Assembly (NCBI GenBank): GCA_964030475.1
Contig: CAXIPT010000022.1
Coordinates: 217,481 to 281,480, forward strand
Length of the DNA: 64,000 nucleotides
Reading direction: 5' to 3'
Origin: Tethya wilhelma
Taxonomy: Eukaryota > Porifera > Demospongiae > Tethyida > Tethyidae
Shown here: positions 1 to 12,600 of the stretch, in pieces
How the letters are laid out: each line of letters begins with the position of its first letter
Position numbering within the stretch: the first letter of the stretch is position 1
The notes under the pieces: generated by a model
What the model was told of the DNA's origin: nothing
Database searches by the model: none
What the model saw: the letters and a program-made list of their open reading frames with translations, nothing else
Position numbers and translations under genes: made by a program

Positions 1-225
1 TTGGGTATAAAAAATGAAGTAGTCATGTGCCGAAATTGAGACATGCCTTGTTCCAATACTTTTTACCGCACTGCCCATTCCTACACTACTTATTTTTTTC
101 AAATTTTTACTACTTGTATATATACGAGGGGGCAATGAAGTAGTCATGTGCCTTAATTACTACTGCCATTTTCTACACTTTTTTTTTCAACGTACTGAGA
201 AATTTTTACTACTTGTACCATAATA
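1..225 (+). mobile_element. Two truncated starts of repeat family M1
   Basis: The stretch contains the M1 head (aagtagtcatgtgccgaa, then the cactgcccattcctacac box and the aatttttactacttg box) twice, at about 12-115 and 135-220, each cut short. The same head recurs at about 1966, 8790, 25712, 28613, 42299 and, reversed, at several other sites. No protein is encoded. From 226 to 612 nothing is recognised except AT-rich DNA that serves as intron upstream of the exon at 613. Confidence 0.6.
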
Positions 226-612
226 TTGGTGTCTGGAATTGTAAAAACTTTTTTGCAGCTTTTCATTCAATTTGAGCAGTGTAGCTAGCTATTTCCATAG
301 AGCTGTGTCAATGTTGTTCGTACATTACACTTCAGGTTTCAATATACCAATGAAACTCGCTTAGGTTAACCCCAATTTACTGTCGACGCATTTCCTTCAA
401 TTTCCAATTGTCAATTGCTCACCAATTAATATTTCAAAAGTACTTTTGCAGTGAAATTCGTTTGATTTTTTTATTTTCGAGGATGGACCCCATGCGAAGT
501 ACACAAAATTAATCTATATAAATTATTGGTTCTGTAAAAATTAAAAAAAAAACTGTATACAGTGTAAATTGATTTGACAATGTATATTATAATAATATAT
601 ATATTTATTTAG

Positions 613-3600
613 TCAAAAGCTACAGACAGTGCCCATAAAATACTCCCATTTATTGGTTCACTGGAAAGTTCTACTGATGAAGAGAGCAGTGCTTGTATAA
701 TACTATATCAAAGAATATACACTATTCTGGTTGGAAAGGAACTATCCAGTCAAAGTGATGAAGAATACTATGATGCTGCAGTAGATGAGCTAAAACAGCT
801 TACCCTGGAATGGTAAGATATTTCAATTTTTTATTTTATTTTAGTTAATAGGTATAGCCGGAAATATTGACAGTCAAAAAAATTTGATGGTTTTCTCCAC
901 AACGTGTCCTTGCTTTAGAGGTTTGATTGTATATTCGATTGGTCTATTATCAGTCTAGCTCACATGCATGGTTGTTCTTTTCTAGGAGGTTGTCTAACAT
1001 TTAGGCAATGCCTTAATTGTATGTAAACTAGCTCTCCTATAAAATGCTATTCTTTTACTTGTTAGTACAGACTACTGTATATATCAAGGTGCATGATTCA
1101 GAAGTACTTTATTTTTGTGCTTTCATTTTTTCCTGTAACCTGAAATCCTAAACATAAACAACAGTGAAATGTTCTGCATTTTAAAAAAAATAATTAAAAA
1201 AAATTATGTAAAAGCTCTAAGCCATGAATACACTAGCAGCACATATATCAAGACAAGAACACTTCATGTAAGCTAAAACAATGTTTCTTTCTGTCATGCT
1301 TTATTTTTGTATACTTTTCACTAATAATGATGCAAAAAAGACCTACAGAAGCATGAGTGATGAGCAATATGACTTAGATACTTTCTTTGTAGCTATATTT
1401 AACCAAAACAACACTTTCTGACTTATATAGACGGTATCTCTTCAAAATTGCAATTTTTGCTAAAGAATCTACTAATTTTGCATCTGTAGTTTTGTTTCTG
1501 AGTGTCTGACAGACCTGGTTCTTTTTGCGTTGGAAACGAGTTCATTCTGAATTTTTCATTGAATCTCTCATATTTAGAACATAATAATATATGGTATCTA
1601 CCCAGAAATATGCGGCGTACAATTAATATTGCCAATTTCCCCATTGACTCCCATTCCAAGATGCATGGTGGTGAAATGTTCTCCACATGCTGATATCACA
1701 TCAAATAATGATGATTAAAGTAGTAAAAATTTTATAAAAATGAAAAGTGTAAGAATGGGCAGTGCAGTAAAAAGCAATGAAACAAGGCAAGTCTCTAAAT
1801 TTCGGCACATGACTACTTCATTTTCATGAGTCAATTGCATGCAAGTTTGAATTCCATCACTATATCTGTCGGTCGTTTGGCTCATGAGTCAATGCAAGCA
1901 ATCACTTTACTAATTTGGATGAAGTAACAAGCATTTAGAATGTAAATACACAAAGAGTAGGGCGCAAAATTTAGAGACTTGCCTTGTTTCATTGCTTTTT
2001 ACTGTACTGCCCATTCCTACACTTTTCATTTTTATAAAATTTTTACTACTTGTTCATTCACTTTTTTAAACACCAAGGTGACCAATTTCATGGAGACAAT
2101 CACGCAGCAGAGATTAGTCAGTCTCTACAAAAGCAGAAGTGTACATTTGATGCGCATGCGCATTATATGCATGCAAACCACGTGGTCTATATGAGAGGCT
2201 AATTGCTGCATTGTAGTACATGAATTTATATACTAGGTTTCAGAGCTTTCTTGTTTTTGTTTAGGCATATTTATGATCAAAACGAGTATTAAGGAATATA
2301 GTGCCCATGAAAAGAACATACTCTGTGCTATCAAAGTTGTTTCAACACATTCTGGTTCTCTGGAAATCGTTTCCAAGTAAATCAGTTAGGAAGTCCGTAA
2401 GTACGTTAAAAGAACAAAAATGGCACTATGGTGACTTCCCACTAGCGCTCTCTACGAGTGCTTAGGAAAGTTTTTTTGAGTTTTAGGCCTTGCATGCAGT
2501 TAGTCATCTGTCATTGAGAGCCTCTGAGCAACTTTGAAGGTTTAATTTTGTTTGAATAGATTTTTATAGTGACCAACATTTTGTATTGTGTCTATGGGAC
2601 AGTCGGCCCATTCCTACTATACGTATACTACCGTATGTATGATTAAGCTAGATATGGTGCTGAAAGGAGTGAGTGGCCAATGAAAAGAGTGATTGAGTTT
2701 AGTGCTTGGGTGAGAGTGGGCCCTGTAAACTGAAGGTGGGATGACTGAACAGCCCTGAAGAATTCTTGCACATATACCAATGCTTTCTGCTTCCACCTTC
2801 TCTCACGAAGAGAGCTTAACAGTAGAGGGTGAGAACATTAGAGAAAGATTGATTGAGTATAGAAGCGACCAGAGCTCAACTACTGCTTGTAGATCACTTT
2901 GGTAGCAAACTTTTGCACCGCCTCAAGCTCAAGTTGAGCTCGGATCCCAGACACAGCTACAGTAGTCAAGGGTAGGCAAGACAAGGCAGCTGTATATAGA
3001 TGAGCAAGAGTCCTAGAGTTAGCTTCATGAAACGTGTGATGGATGATTCCTAGTTGTTGCCTGGCTTTAGAACAGGTGTTTGAGACAAGAGCAGACCTTT
3101 TGAGATCACTGGTATACAAAAAGCTTGAGTATAGTAGTTGAAAAGCTAGACTAGTCTAATATGTGCACATGTGCATTCAGTGCTATATGTGGCTTTGATT
3201 GATATATAATGATCGATTTTTGAATTTTATGTGGCTACATTAACAAAACATTATACTATCTTTGTAACTTTTGTGGTAACTATACATTGATTATGGCAGA
3301 AGTGTCTATCAAGGTTAACATCATAATAAATTTAATATTAGTGTATTGATATCATTAATATTTTTGTAATAATTTTGCAAGAAATGTTGAGTTTATTTGA
3401 CTTGTATAAATAACCATAGTTTGTAGGAATTGTCAGTCAATAAGTGTATATTGTCATGCCAACAAAGAATTATCTAATTTTCAGCACCTGTTTATTGGTC
3501 CCCTTCATCAGACATATTGTATGGTACATAGTGGGGGCTGTAATTATAAGTGTTATCCATGGTTCAAGCAATTTGCCTTAATCGTGGTTCAAATTCAAGA

Positions 3601-6600
3601 GTTATATGATATGCAATCTCAGGAATCTTGCTTATGTTTGATATGATTATGCCAACTTTCCAACTGATTGGCTTACATAAACAAGTAATAATGAGCCGAA
3701 ATTGAGGCATTCTTTATTTCTTTACTTTGTACTATATACGAGCTGAAGTGTTGGCTCTTTATTATTCACATGCAGCTGTCAGAGCTCTGAAACAATAGAT
3801 TTGTTTGGAAAACAAATCAGTATGAAGCATGCATTTCAAGTGCTGTTGTGGCTGTGCATCTACCACGAATTCTACTGCCAGAAGGTATATTAATTGTGCT
3901 CAGATAATTGGCAATAATTCCTTTCAATCTAGATAATATTGAAAGCTTGTACAATTTTATACATAATTATCCCTCGGTACATGTGCTAAGTATCGGTAGA
4001 CATTTTGTATGTCTCTAAATGACTTTTTCCATCAGTGCAACAGTTTTAGTAATAAATCAAAATAAGCATAAACAATCAGTTATATAATAGAGTTAGCTTT
4101 GCACCATAACTGGACTCTTTTCAAACTTTGGGGAGTGGTCATGCATGTGTGACATAGTTTGTCATTCACAGTTTTATTTCGGCCAACAATATACATTTTC
4201 TTAATATATAATAATAATATATTCTGAATTATTAGCCTCATTGTTATAGCATGCTTGCATGCAGTTCTATAGGTTTAGAAAATTTATTGAATAGTGAAAC
4301 TAATGCTTATAGCTACTACATTGTCATTGCTAGTATTCAACCTGGCAGTCAGTCATATTACTTTGTTTTATTGCTTTTACCTAATATTGTAACACTGCCC
4401 ATTCTTATACTACTGCTCAATCAAAGTTTCTGATAAAAGTTATATAAAAGCCTACAGTAATCATAATCATGACATGCAGGTTAATTATACTGAGCACTTT
4501 ATTTTTTATTTAGAAACAGTCATCTACTTTGGCTGAAGCAATAGGAACTAAGCTTAATGGAATTCTGGAATCCCCTATATGTGCTCTTTACCAAAGTTTC
4601 ATAGATCGAAGAAGAATGATACAGTGTGGGGAAGTTATTCCTGACTTAGATGAGAATGCACAAAGATTTTTTCTTTCTGAAGATTTGAGATTCATGCCTC
4701 TACATAAGGAAGGCCTGAAATTTGATCCAGCTGTAGACTTTTTCAATCCAACAACTACCTCAAAAGGTATTTACACTTTAATCCCTATAGATATAGTGTC
4801 TACATCAAACCCTATTATACGTAAATAATAATATATGCATGCATCGGCCAAATGTCGAATGTGTAGACACGAGAAAAAAATGTTTATCACCACACAAAAC
4901 AAAATTAAGTCTTTAAAGTTGCTCGGAGACTCTTTATGACAGATTATTGATTGCATGGAAGGCCTATAACTGACAGCCTCACAAACTCATAATGACATTT
5001 AACACTCCAGTGCATGGGAAGCCACACGCAATAGTGCCGTTTTGTTCTCCTTGCATACTTATGCACGTACTTTGGCCAATTAAGCTACTCATAATCTCTA
5101 GAAAAAACTCAGTTCAGAAATTCAGTGAATCAAGTGAAACTTGATGACCTCATGATCAGTGACATTGATCACAATTTGTCATGACCAAGAATGCAGAGAT
5201 GCTGACTGAAGTATGCTGCTGCAGTACAGTTCATCAGTAGCGGATCCAGGCGAAGTTCGTTGGGTTTGTATGAATCCCCGGGCCCTTTTGGCCCGCTTGC
5301 AGATTAAAAAAATTGTAGAAAATCAGTAGAAAAACTAACTGATAGATTCTTACAAGTGTATAACTTACTTTGAGAATCTAGGCCTGGGAATAAGCCTAGA
5401 AAGCCTAGTTGAACGACTTTGCACTTTACCGCGAGCAGTGTCACTCGTGCTAGGTGGCTGGCTTAGCTGTTAATTTTGGTGCGCTTCACGCACACCTTGA
5501 TTAGAACTCCCTTTTCTGGAATCCTGGATCCGCCCCTGTTCACTAACATTGATATAAACGACACTCATCCAAAGTGTTATTATAGCTACGTGTCAAAGCA
5601 TAGATATAAGCCAACTCATGCATACAGCATCAGAGTGCCAGTCCCCTGTATGCATGCATCATAGTCCAAGCTTTGCTTTATTTCTAGATAATGCACACTA
5701 TACATGATGCCCCGGATTGTGGTCCCAATGCCAGAAGTTTGAAAATGGTTGTGTAGAGTCATGCAAGATAATAGTTTGTGAGATCTGAGGCTTGTGTGCT
5801 TCCCTGAGTGATTTTTAGCAAGTATTGATTCATGAACGTGAGTGGCTTCTATTTTTACCATAGTTCTAGCTAGTACTAGACAGACACACACACGCACACA
5901 CACACACACACAGAAAACAACTAGCATCACACTCTACATGTGCTATGCACACGTGCCAAGGCTTAAATATCAAAACAATATACAGGGGCGTAGCCAGGAT
6001 TTAGAACTAGGAGGTGCGCGCGCAAAGCACGCGAAAAATTTCTAGGTGCCACGCCCACTAATTAGTGCATGTGACCCCCGTTCCGTAACCTTTGAACTCT
6101 AGTTGCGAGCAGCTTTGAGTGCTCGAGCGCTCTCGATCGAGCTAGCATGAACTAAACTGTTCTAAAGTTTGTCTTTCAAGCGTTTGAGGTCTAAAATCTT
6201 AAATAACTAGCTTCAAGGAATAAACAAGTAAGTATAAAATGGCTCGAGTAGCTATTAATAAAGCCAATTATTAGTCATTCTCTTCTTCCGGTCATACTCA
6301 AAGGGGGTGCTCGAGCACCTCTTGAACCCCCTCTGGCTACACCACTAATATATGGTACCGCAAAAATGAAATCCATCAATCAATGAAAAGCTTTGAGAAT
6401 TATTTATTACTCACAAACTCATAATGACATTTAACACTCCAGTGCATGGGAAGCCACACGCAATAGTGCCGTTTTGTTCTCCTTGCATACTTATGCACGT
6501 ACTTTGGCCAATTAAGCTACTCATAATCTCTAGAAAAAACTCAGTTCAGAAATTCAGTGAATCAAGTGAAACTTGATGACCTCATGATCAGTGACATTGA

Positions 6601-9600
6601 TCACAATTTGTCATGACCAAGAATGCAGAGATGCTGACTGAAGTATGCTGCTGCAGTACAGTTCATCAGTAGCGGATCCAGGCGAAGTTCGTTGGGTTTG
6701 TATGAATCCCCGGGCCCTTTTGGCCCGCTTGCAGATTAAAAAAATTGTAGAAAATCAGTAGAAAAACTAACTGATAGATTCTTACAAGTGTATAACTTAC
6801 TTTGAGAATCTAGGCCTGGGAATAAGCCTAGAAAGCCTAGTTGAACGACTTTGCACTTTACCGCGAGCAGTGTCACTCGTGCTAGGTGGCTGGCTTAGCT
6901 GTTAATTTTGGTGCGCTTCACGCACACCTTGATTAGAACTCCCTTTTCTGGAATCCTGGATCCGCCCCTGTTCACTAACATTGATATAAACGACACTCAT
7001 CCAAAGTGTTATTATAGCTACGTGTCAAAGCATAGATATAAGCCAACTCATGCATACAGCATCAGAGTGCCAGTCCCCTGTATGCATGCATCATAGTCCA
7101 AGCTTTGCTTTATTTCTAGATAATGCACACTATACATGATGCCCCGGATTGTGGTCCCAATGCCAGAAGTTTGAAAATGGTTGTGTAGAGTCATGCAAGA
7201 TAATAGTTTGTGAGATCTGAGGCTTGTGTGCTTCCCTGAGTGATTTTTAGCAAGTATTGATTCATGAACGTGAGTGGCTTCTATTTTTACCATAGTTCTA
7301 GCTAGTACTAGACAGACACACACACGCACACACACACACACACAGAAAACAACTAGCATCACACTCTACATGTGCTATGCACACGTGCCAAGGCTTAAAT
7401 ATCAAAACAATATACAGGGGCGTAGCCAGGATTTAGAACTAGGAGGTGCGCGCGCAAAGCACGCGAAAAATTTCTAGGTGCCACGCCCACTAATTAGTGC
7501 ATGTGACCCCCGTTCCGTAACCTTTGAACTCTAGTTGCGAGCAGCTTTGAGTGCTCGAGCGCTCTCGATCGAGCTAGCATGAACTAAACTGTTCTAAAGT
7601 TTGTCTTTCAAGCGTTTGAGGTCTAAAATCTTAAATAACTAGCTTCAAGGAATAAACAAGTAAGTATAAAATGGCTCGAGTAGCTATTAATAAAGCCAAT
7701 TATTAGTCATTCTCTTCTTCCGGTCATACTCAAAGGGGGTGCTCGAGCACCTCTTGAACCCCCTCTGGCTACACCACTAATATATGGTACCGCAAAAATG
7801 AAATCCATCAATCAATGAAAAGCTTTGAGAATTATTTATTACCATCAATATTTTGTACTCTGGCTATAGTTATATGCATGCAAATAAACCAAATGTTCTA
7901 TTGACCGCATGCATTTGCATCAAAATTTTAATAACAACATTTACAGAACAGGTTTTTTTCCAGAGTTAAGGCTGCATAGATTATTTTTGATGCGTTTCAG
8001 GATCATTACATTTTGATAACAGAATTTTCCTTAAGCATTCGGTGTAAATTAAAAACAGGACCTGTAAATTTTGCCAAGAGGCCTTTATCAGCTATTAACA
8101 GATCCCAGAGTCTGCTGAGAGACATTAATTTTGCAGTTTAGGTTCATAGATTTATACTAGCTGTCTCCTAGTGGTAATGGATTTTGGCATTCTCTCCTCC
8201 CTGAAAATAACTGTTTGATTGATCATTTTTGCCTCTTGGTCGTTTTGTGTGTTAGCATGTAGTCTTCCAACACTCTTCTCATCAAACTTTTTCACGACTT
8301 TCTTGTGTTCCATATACATATTAAGACCTATATCAATAATTATTATAATGTCCAATTGTGTAACACACAATTACATTAGATCCATTGGATGTTTCTAATT
8401 GTCATGGTGTTGCCAACTTGGTTGCTGCTGTTTTGGCATGCCCACCTCGCTCAAACCATTTGTGGTACCTAATGTTTGCTGCAGATGAATTGGAAGAAAA
8501 GTACATGACAGGATTTCTGGTAATAATAAAGTAACAATTAAATTCTGTATTATGTGTACAAGTAGTAAAATTTTGTAAAAATAACTAGTGTAGGAATGGT
8601 CAGTGCTGTAAAAAGCAGTGAAACAAGGCAAGAATCAGAACTTCGGCACATGACTACTTCATTTTCAGTTTTCTGGGCATGCCATGATTCTAAGTCATGG
8701 TCATTTATGTAATCACTTGATTAATTAGGATGAAGTATCAGTATAGGCATGCAGATAAAACCTTTATTAGATCATAAGACCTGGGCATAAAAAAAATTAA
8801 GTAGTCATGTGATGAAGTTCCGATTCTTGCCTTGTTTCACTGCTTTTTACAGCACTGCCCATTCCTACAGTCTATCGAGCTTGACCCTCCTCCTTTGTCA
8901 CGTTGCATGCACCAAGAATAAGAGTCTAGCAAAGGTCATGTTCAAAACGCAATTAATAAAAACATGGAATTAAATGTGCGTTGACAGTGGGCATTATTTT
9001 AGAGAAAGACTGCAAACAAGACAACGAAATAGACTTGCAGCCTGAAAAACACTCGCTAGTACCAGAAAAGGGTCTTTGATAGTCACAAGTCCATTATTGA
9101 TGGAGTAGAAGTTAACAGACTAGCCTGGTAATTAGGTAAAATTTGTTCTACACGTGCTGTTCAACCTCTTTGTACTTTTGTTGCAAATTAAATGCCTTAG
9201 GCTTACATAATTATCTAGGACTATTTTCAAGCCTTATTTGACTACAACAGCTCCAGAAATCATGGATATTTCCACACACGCAAACTACCGCCCACACGTA
9301 AATTACTACCCAGAATCTGGGTAGTTGAATCTGATTGGTCTATTAAAATATCATTAAACATCGTCTTTGCTAGACCCTCTCTCTCGGCGCGTGCAATGCG
9401 ACAAAGGAGGAAGGTAGACTAATTCCTACACTGCTTATTTTTACAAAATTTTTACTACTTGCTCATTTACGTTTTTCAACACTAAGGTGCATGAAGGCTA
9501 GCAGAGAGTGGTCAGTCTCTGAAAAAAGTGCTTCCAGGAATTCGCATATATACTATATAGTAATATGTGCAAACGATGTGTTGTTTGACAACCTTTACCT

Positions 9601-12600
9601 ACATAAAATGGATACATGGCAATACAATTATTTTACAGAAGAATTTCAAAAGCTGCCTAGATTTTGCTTGTTAGCTTTTAGGCAGCAAACGAATATCAAA
9701 GAACATACTTCAGAAGAAGTAAAGTTACTGTGTACAGTCAAAGTTGGCTCAATGCCGTTTGTTTCTCTGGAAATCACATTCAAGTATAAGTCAGTTAGGA
9801 AGGGAGAGGGGGAGGAAAGAAGAAAGAAAACAAAATTGCACTGTTGTGGCTTCTTGCCAGCGCTCTCTCTCTCTCTCTCCAGAGTGCTCTAGGAGGTTTC
9901 TGCATGCCTTGTTTACTTGATGTATGCAGATAGAAAACTGTTTAAGGTAGGCTTCTATGCGTGTTTGAAGGCTTAGCTATCTTTTTCTGAGAGTTTATAA
10001 GCATGAACATTTTCTATTGTGTCAATGGGACAGTCAGCCCATTCCTACTATATGTACTACCGTACGTGTAATAATCAAGTTTTTTTTCAATTAAATGCTG
10101 GGTCACCAACCAATAATAATGAAAGCACCTACGGTGAATAAGCCTTATCACACTAGCGTGCATAACTATCATATTTACGGCAGTACATATAGTAAAAATG
10201 GGCCAACTGTCCCATTGACACAATAAAGAAGCAGCAGCTAGCTAGCTAGCTAGCTATCTAGAATCGCAGCCGATTCAGCTGCTCAATATTGCATGTAACT
10301 AGTCAGTTATATGAGATTTTTAGCCAAAGGGGGTCAATTGAAACCTCTAAAACCCCCCTGGATCTGCCACTGCTTTGACCTAATGATGAAGCTTAGGCCT
10401 AATCAATTGGCTAAGATATAAACTTTAAAACTTTGAAATTTCAGAATCCAAAAAAAAAAAAAATTCTGGAACCTATCAACTAGACCCTGCTATTATGTGC
10501 TTATGTCACCATAAAAATACGCTTTCTTTCTTGTAGTACAATGACACCATTAAAGCTGGTCGTCTCTACGATTGTGGAATAGAGCTTACTCCAGATGGGC
10601 AGTATGGAAGACCAGACTATTTACCTCATGCTACTCGGGGAACACTAAGCTTGCACTCATTGTATCATTTGCTGTGGTCAAATTTTGCAGCTCTCTGTAT
10701 AGGATTGGTAACACAGCCAGATGCTCAAAAAAATATTCATGGAAAAATAATTTCAAAAATGCAGTCAGTTCGACATTACTGCACTTTACAACTTCGTGCT
10801 ATGTGGTTGCACATGACTACTAACATGAATATGAATTTAGAAGAGCACACTTTCTTCATCACCAGAAGCATGTCAAATGTTATCAAGGTATGAATAGTTA
10901 GAAATTAGAGGTGAGCACAATATTAAATGTAAAAACTGTTTACAAATTTAAAATGAAAAGCACCATTGCATGGTACGCAACCCTTAGGGGGGTAGGGGGG
11001 GTATGTATACACTATCCAAGCATTTATAATAATAGTAGCACAGAGGAAGGATATGGAGGTATGCATGCATGATTGTATACAGTCAGCATAGCGGGCAATT
11101 TGAACTACTTAAATTTTGCATAAAATTTGCCTTAATTTTTGTGTCGGTTAATTAATTAGTATAATATTATCTGACCCAAACTTTAATAAAGCTACTAATC
11201 GGATGTGCTATCACTATGGAAGCAGAGATGAATAATCTTTTATTTATATCATGAACTTTTTTGCAAAATTGTTTGGTCATGTGACCTCATTAATATTCAT
11301 TTTATTAATGTTTTAATTAAAAGTCCAATTAGGACTGTTGCCAAGGCAACCAAAATTTTTGTAACATACTTATGGCATCAAAATATTAATTTCACCAAAG
11401 GATTTTTAATAACTTGTTGCCCTAGAGAGATAATTACAGAGTACTTCCATCTAAAATTATGTGCAAAATTTTGCAAAAATGCCGATACCTTTCCAAAGTA
11501 ATGACGTATTGAAATGTCCCCGCCTTAAAAATCAAGTTTATGGTCTGATTTTGTCAAAAAATTTGGTTACCATCCAACAGTGCTATATAGCGTTTAATTT
11601 GGTGTTTTTTAATCAATAGGTAAATTTAAAAGTCAATTATAGCAATGAATATTAATGTTGTGATTTCACAACTTTATCAAAATGTTAAGTGAGGGCTATA
11701 CTTCACAATAATTAATTTTATTAACATTAATCATAACATAGCGAATAATGTGTGATTAAATAATAAGATACAAAACATAGTGGAATTTTGACTGAGTGAC
11801 CCTGGGCCTTAATGGCACAGACTATTCATGGGCATGGCTCTACTTACTCCAAATTTATGCAAATAACGCCGGACGAATTCACCACTAGAAGACTTTTAAA
11901 GCTACTATTTAACTATAACTACTGACAATAGCCACTGACAATATTAATTTTCACAATTCTGATTAGAGCTAAATTTTTTCACAAGCTTGTACATGTTGTA
12001 TGTGAGCTTTGAAACCTGCTAGGTAGATGCATGGATAGTTAGGCTGTGTAGCAATAGCATCGCTTTCAAAAGCTAGGTTGTCTAGCTCTGAAAAAGAAAT
12101 TTATAGACAAACTGCAAAATTATTAATTTGCTAATACTGGTAGCTGTTCAAACAGCAGTTTTGCAAATTTCCTCCACAGTCCTTCTGCATGTAAGCTTGA
12201 AGCTTGCAAATAAGCCTAGCTATAGGAAGCCTTAAAAGCCTAAAAGAAGCAAGTTTTTGAGCTGTCTAACTCTTTGTTAAAAAATTTGTAGAACCTGATT
12301 ATAGTGATATTGTGTTTAAATATTATGTTCAAAAAAGGTGCTAGCTATTTGGCTTCCCTATCAATGACTGTGAATAAGATTTTCTGTGAGTTTAGGCCTT
12401 GCATTCAGTTACTCATTCAACAGAGAGCTTTTGAACTGGTTTAAAGACTGATTTTTATGGTGATAATCATTTTTTGTTGTGTTAATGCAGCATACTTTCA
12501 TCCCTATCATAAGAACTCTGTTATTGTTCCCTGAATTGATGACTGTTTATCGTTATATGGTGAAACGTTATTAGGCTTGCGAATATTATGCTAGCATAAT

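Larger units (their letters stand above)
813..3820. other. Intron of the RNF213-like gene, repeat-rich
   Basis: No exon is seen between 813 and 3820. The intron contains a reversed M1 head at about 1711-1835, a full forward M1 copy at about 1966-2643 and a LINE reverse-transcriptase remnant at 2740-3119. From 3120 to 3820 it is AT-rich DNA with no recognisable feature. The short open frames at 1423-1693 and 1979-2194 are non-coding or repeat-derived. Confidence 0.5.
4979..6410. repeat. First unit of a 1,432-bp tandem duplication
   Basis: Bases 4979-6410 are repeated directly at 6411-7842. Every landmark I compared (the (CA)n tract, two hairpin elements, short open frames, both ends) is shifted by exactly 1,432 and no base difference was noticed. 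The unit carries a reversed M1 fragment at its left end, a TIR element at 5235-5539, a CA microsatellite at about 5884-5912 and a second TIR element at 5983-6348. It lies in the intron between exons 4514-4766 and 10537-10887. Confidence 0.85.

Noticed and set aside
5616..7477. Repeated open frames of 62-104 codons
   Set aside because: They lie in MITEs and a CA tract within the tandem duplication, lack splice support and composition of real protein, and duplicate only because the DNA does.
9491..9892. 133-codon open frame on the + strand
   Set aside because: It falls inside an M1 repeat copy; other M1 copies do not keep the frame open.
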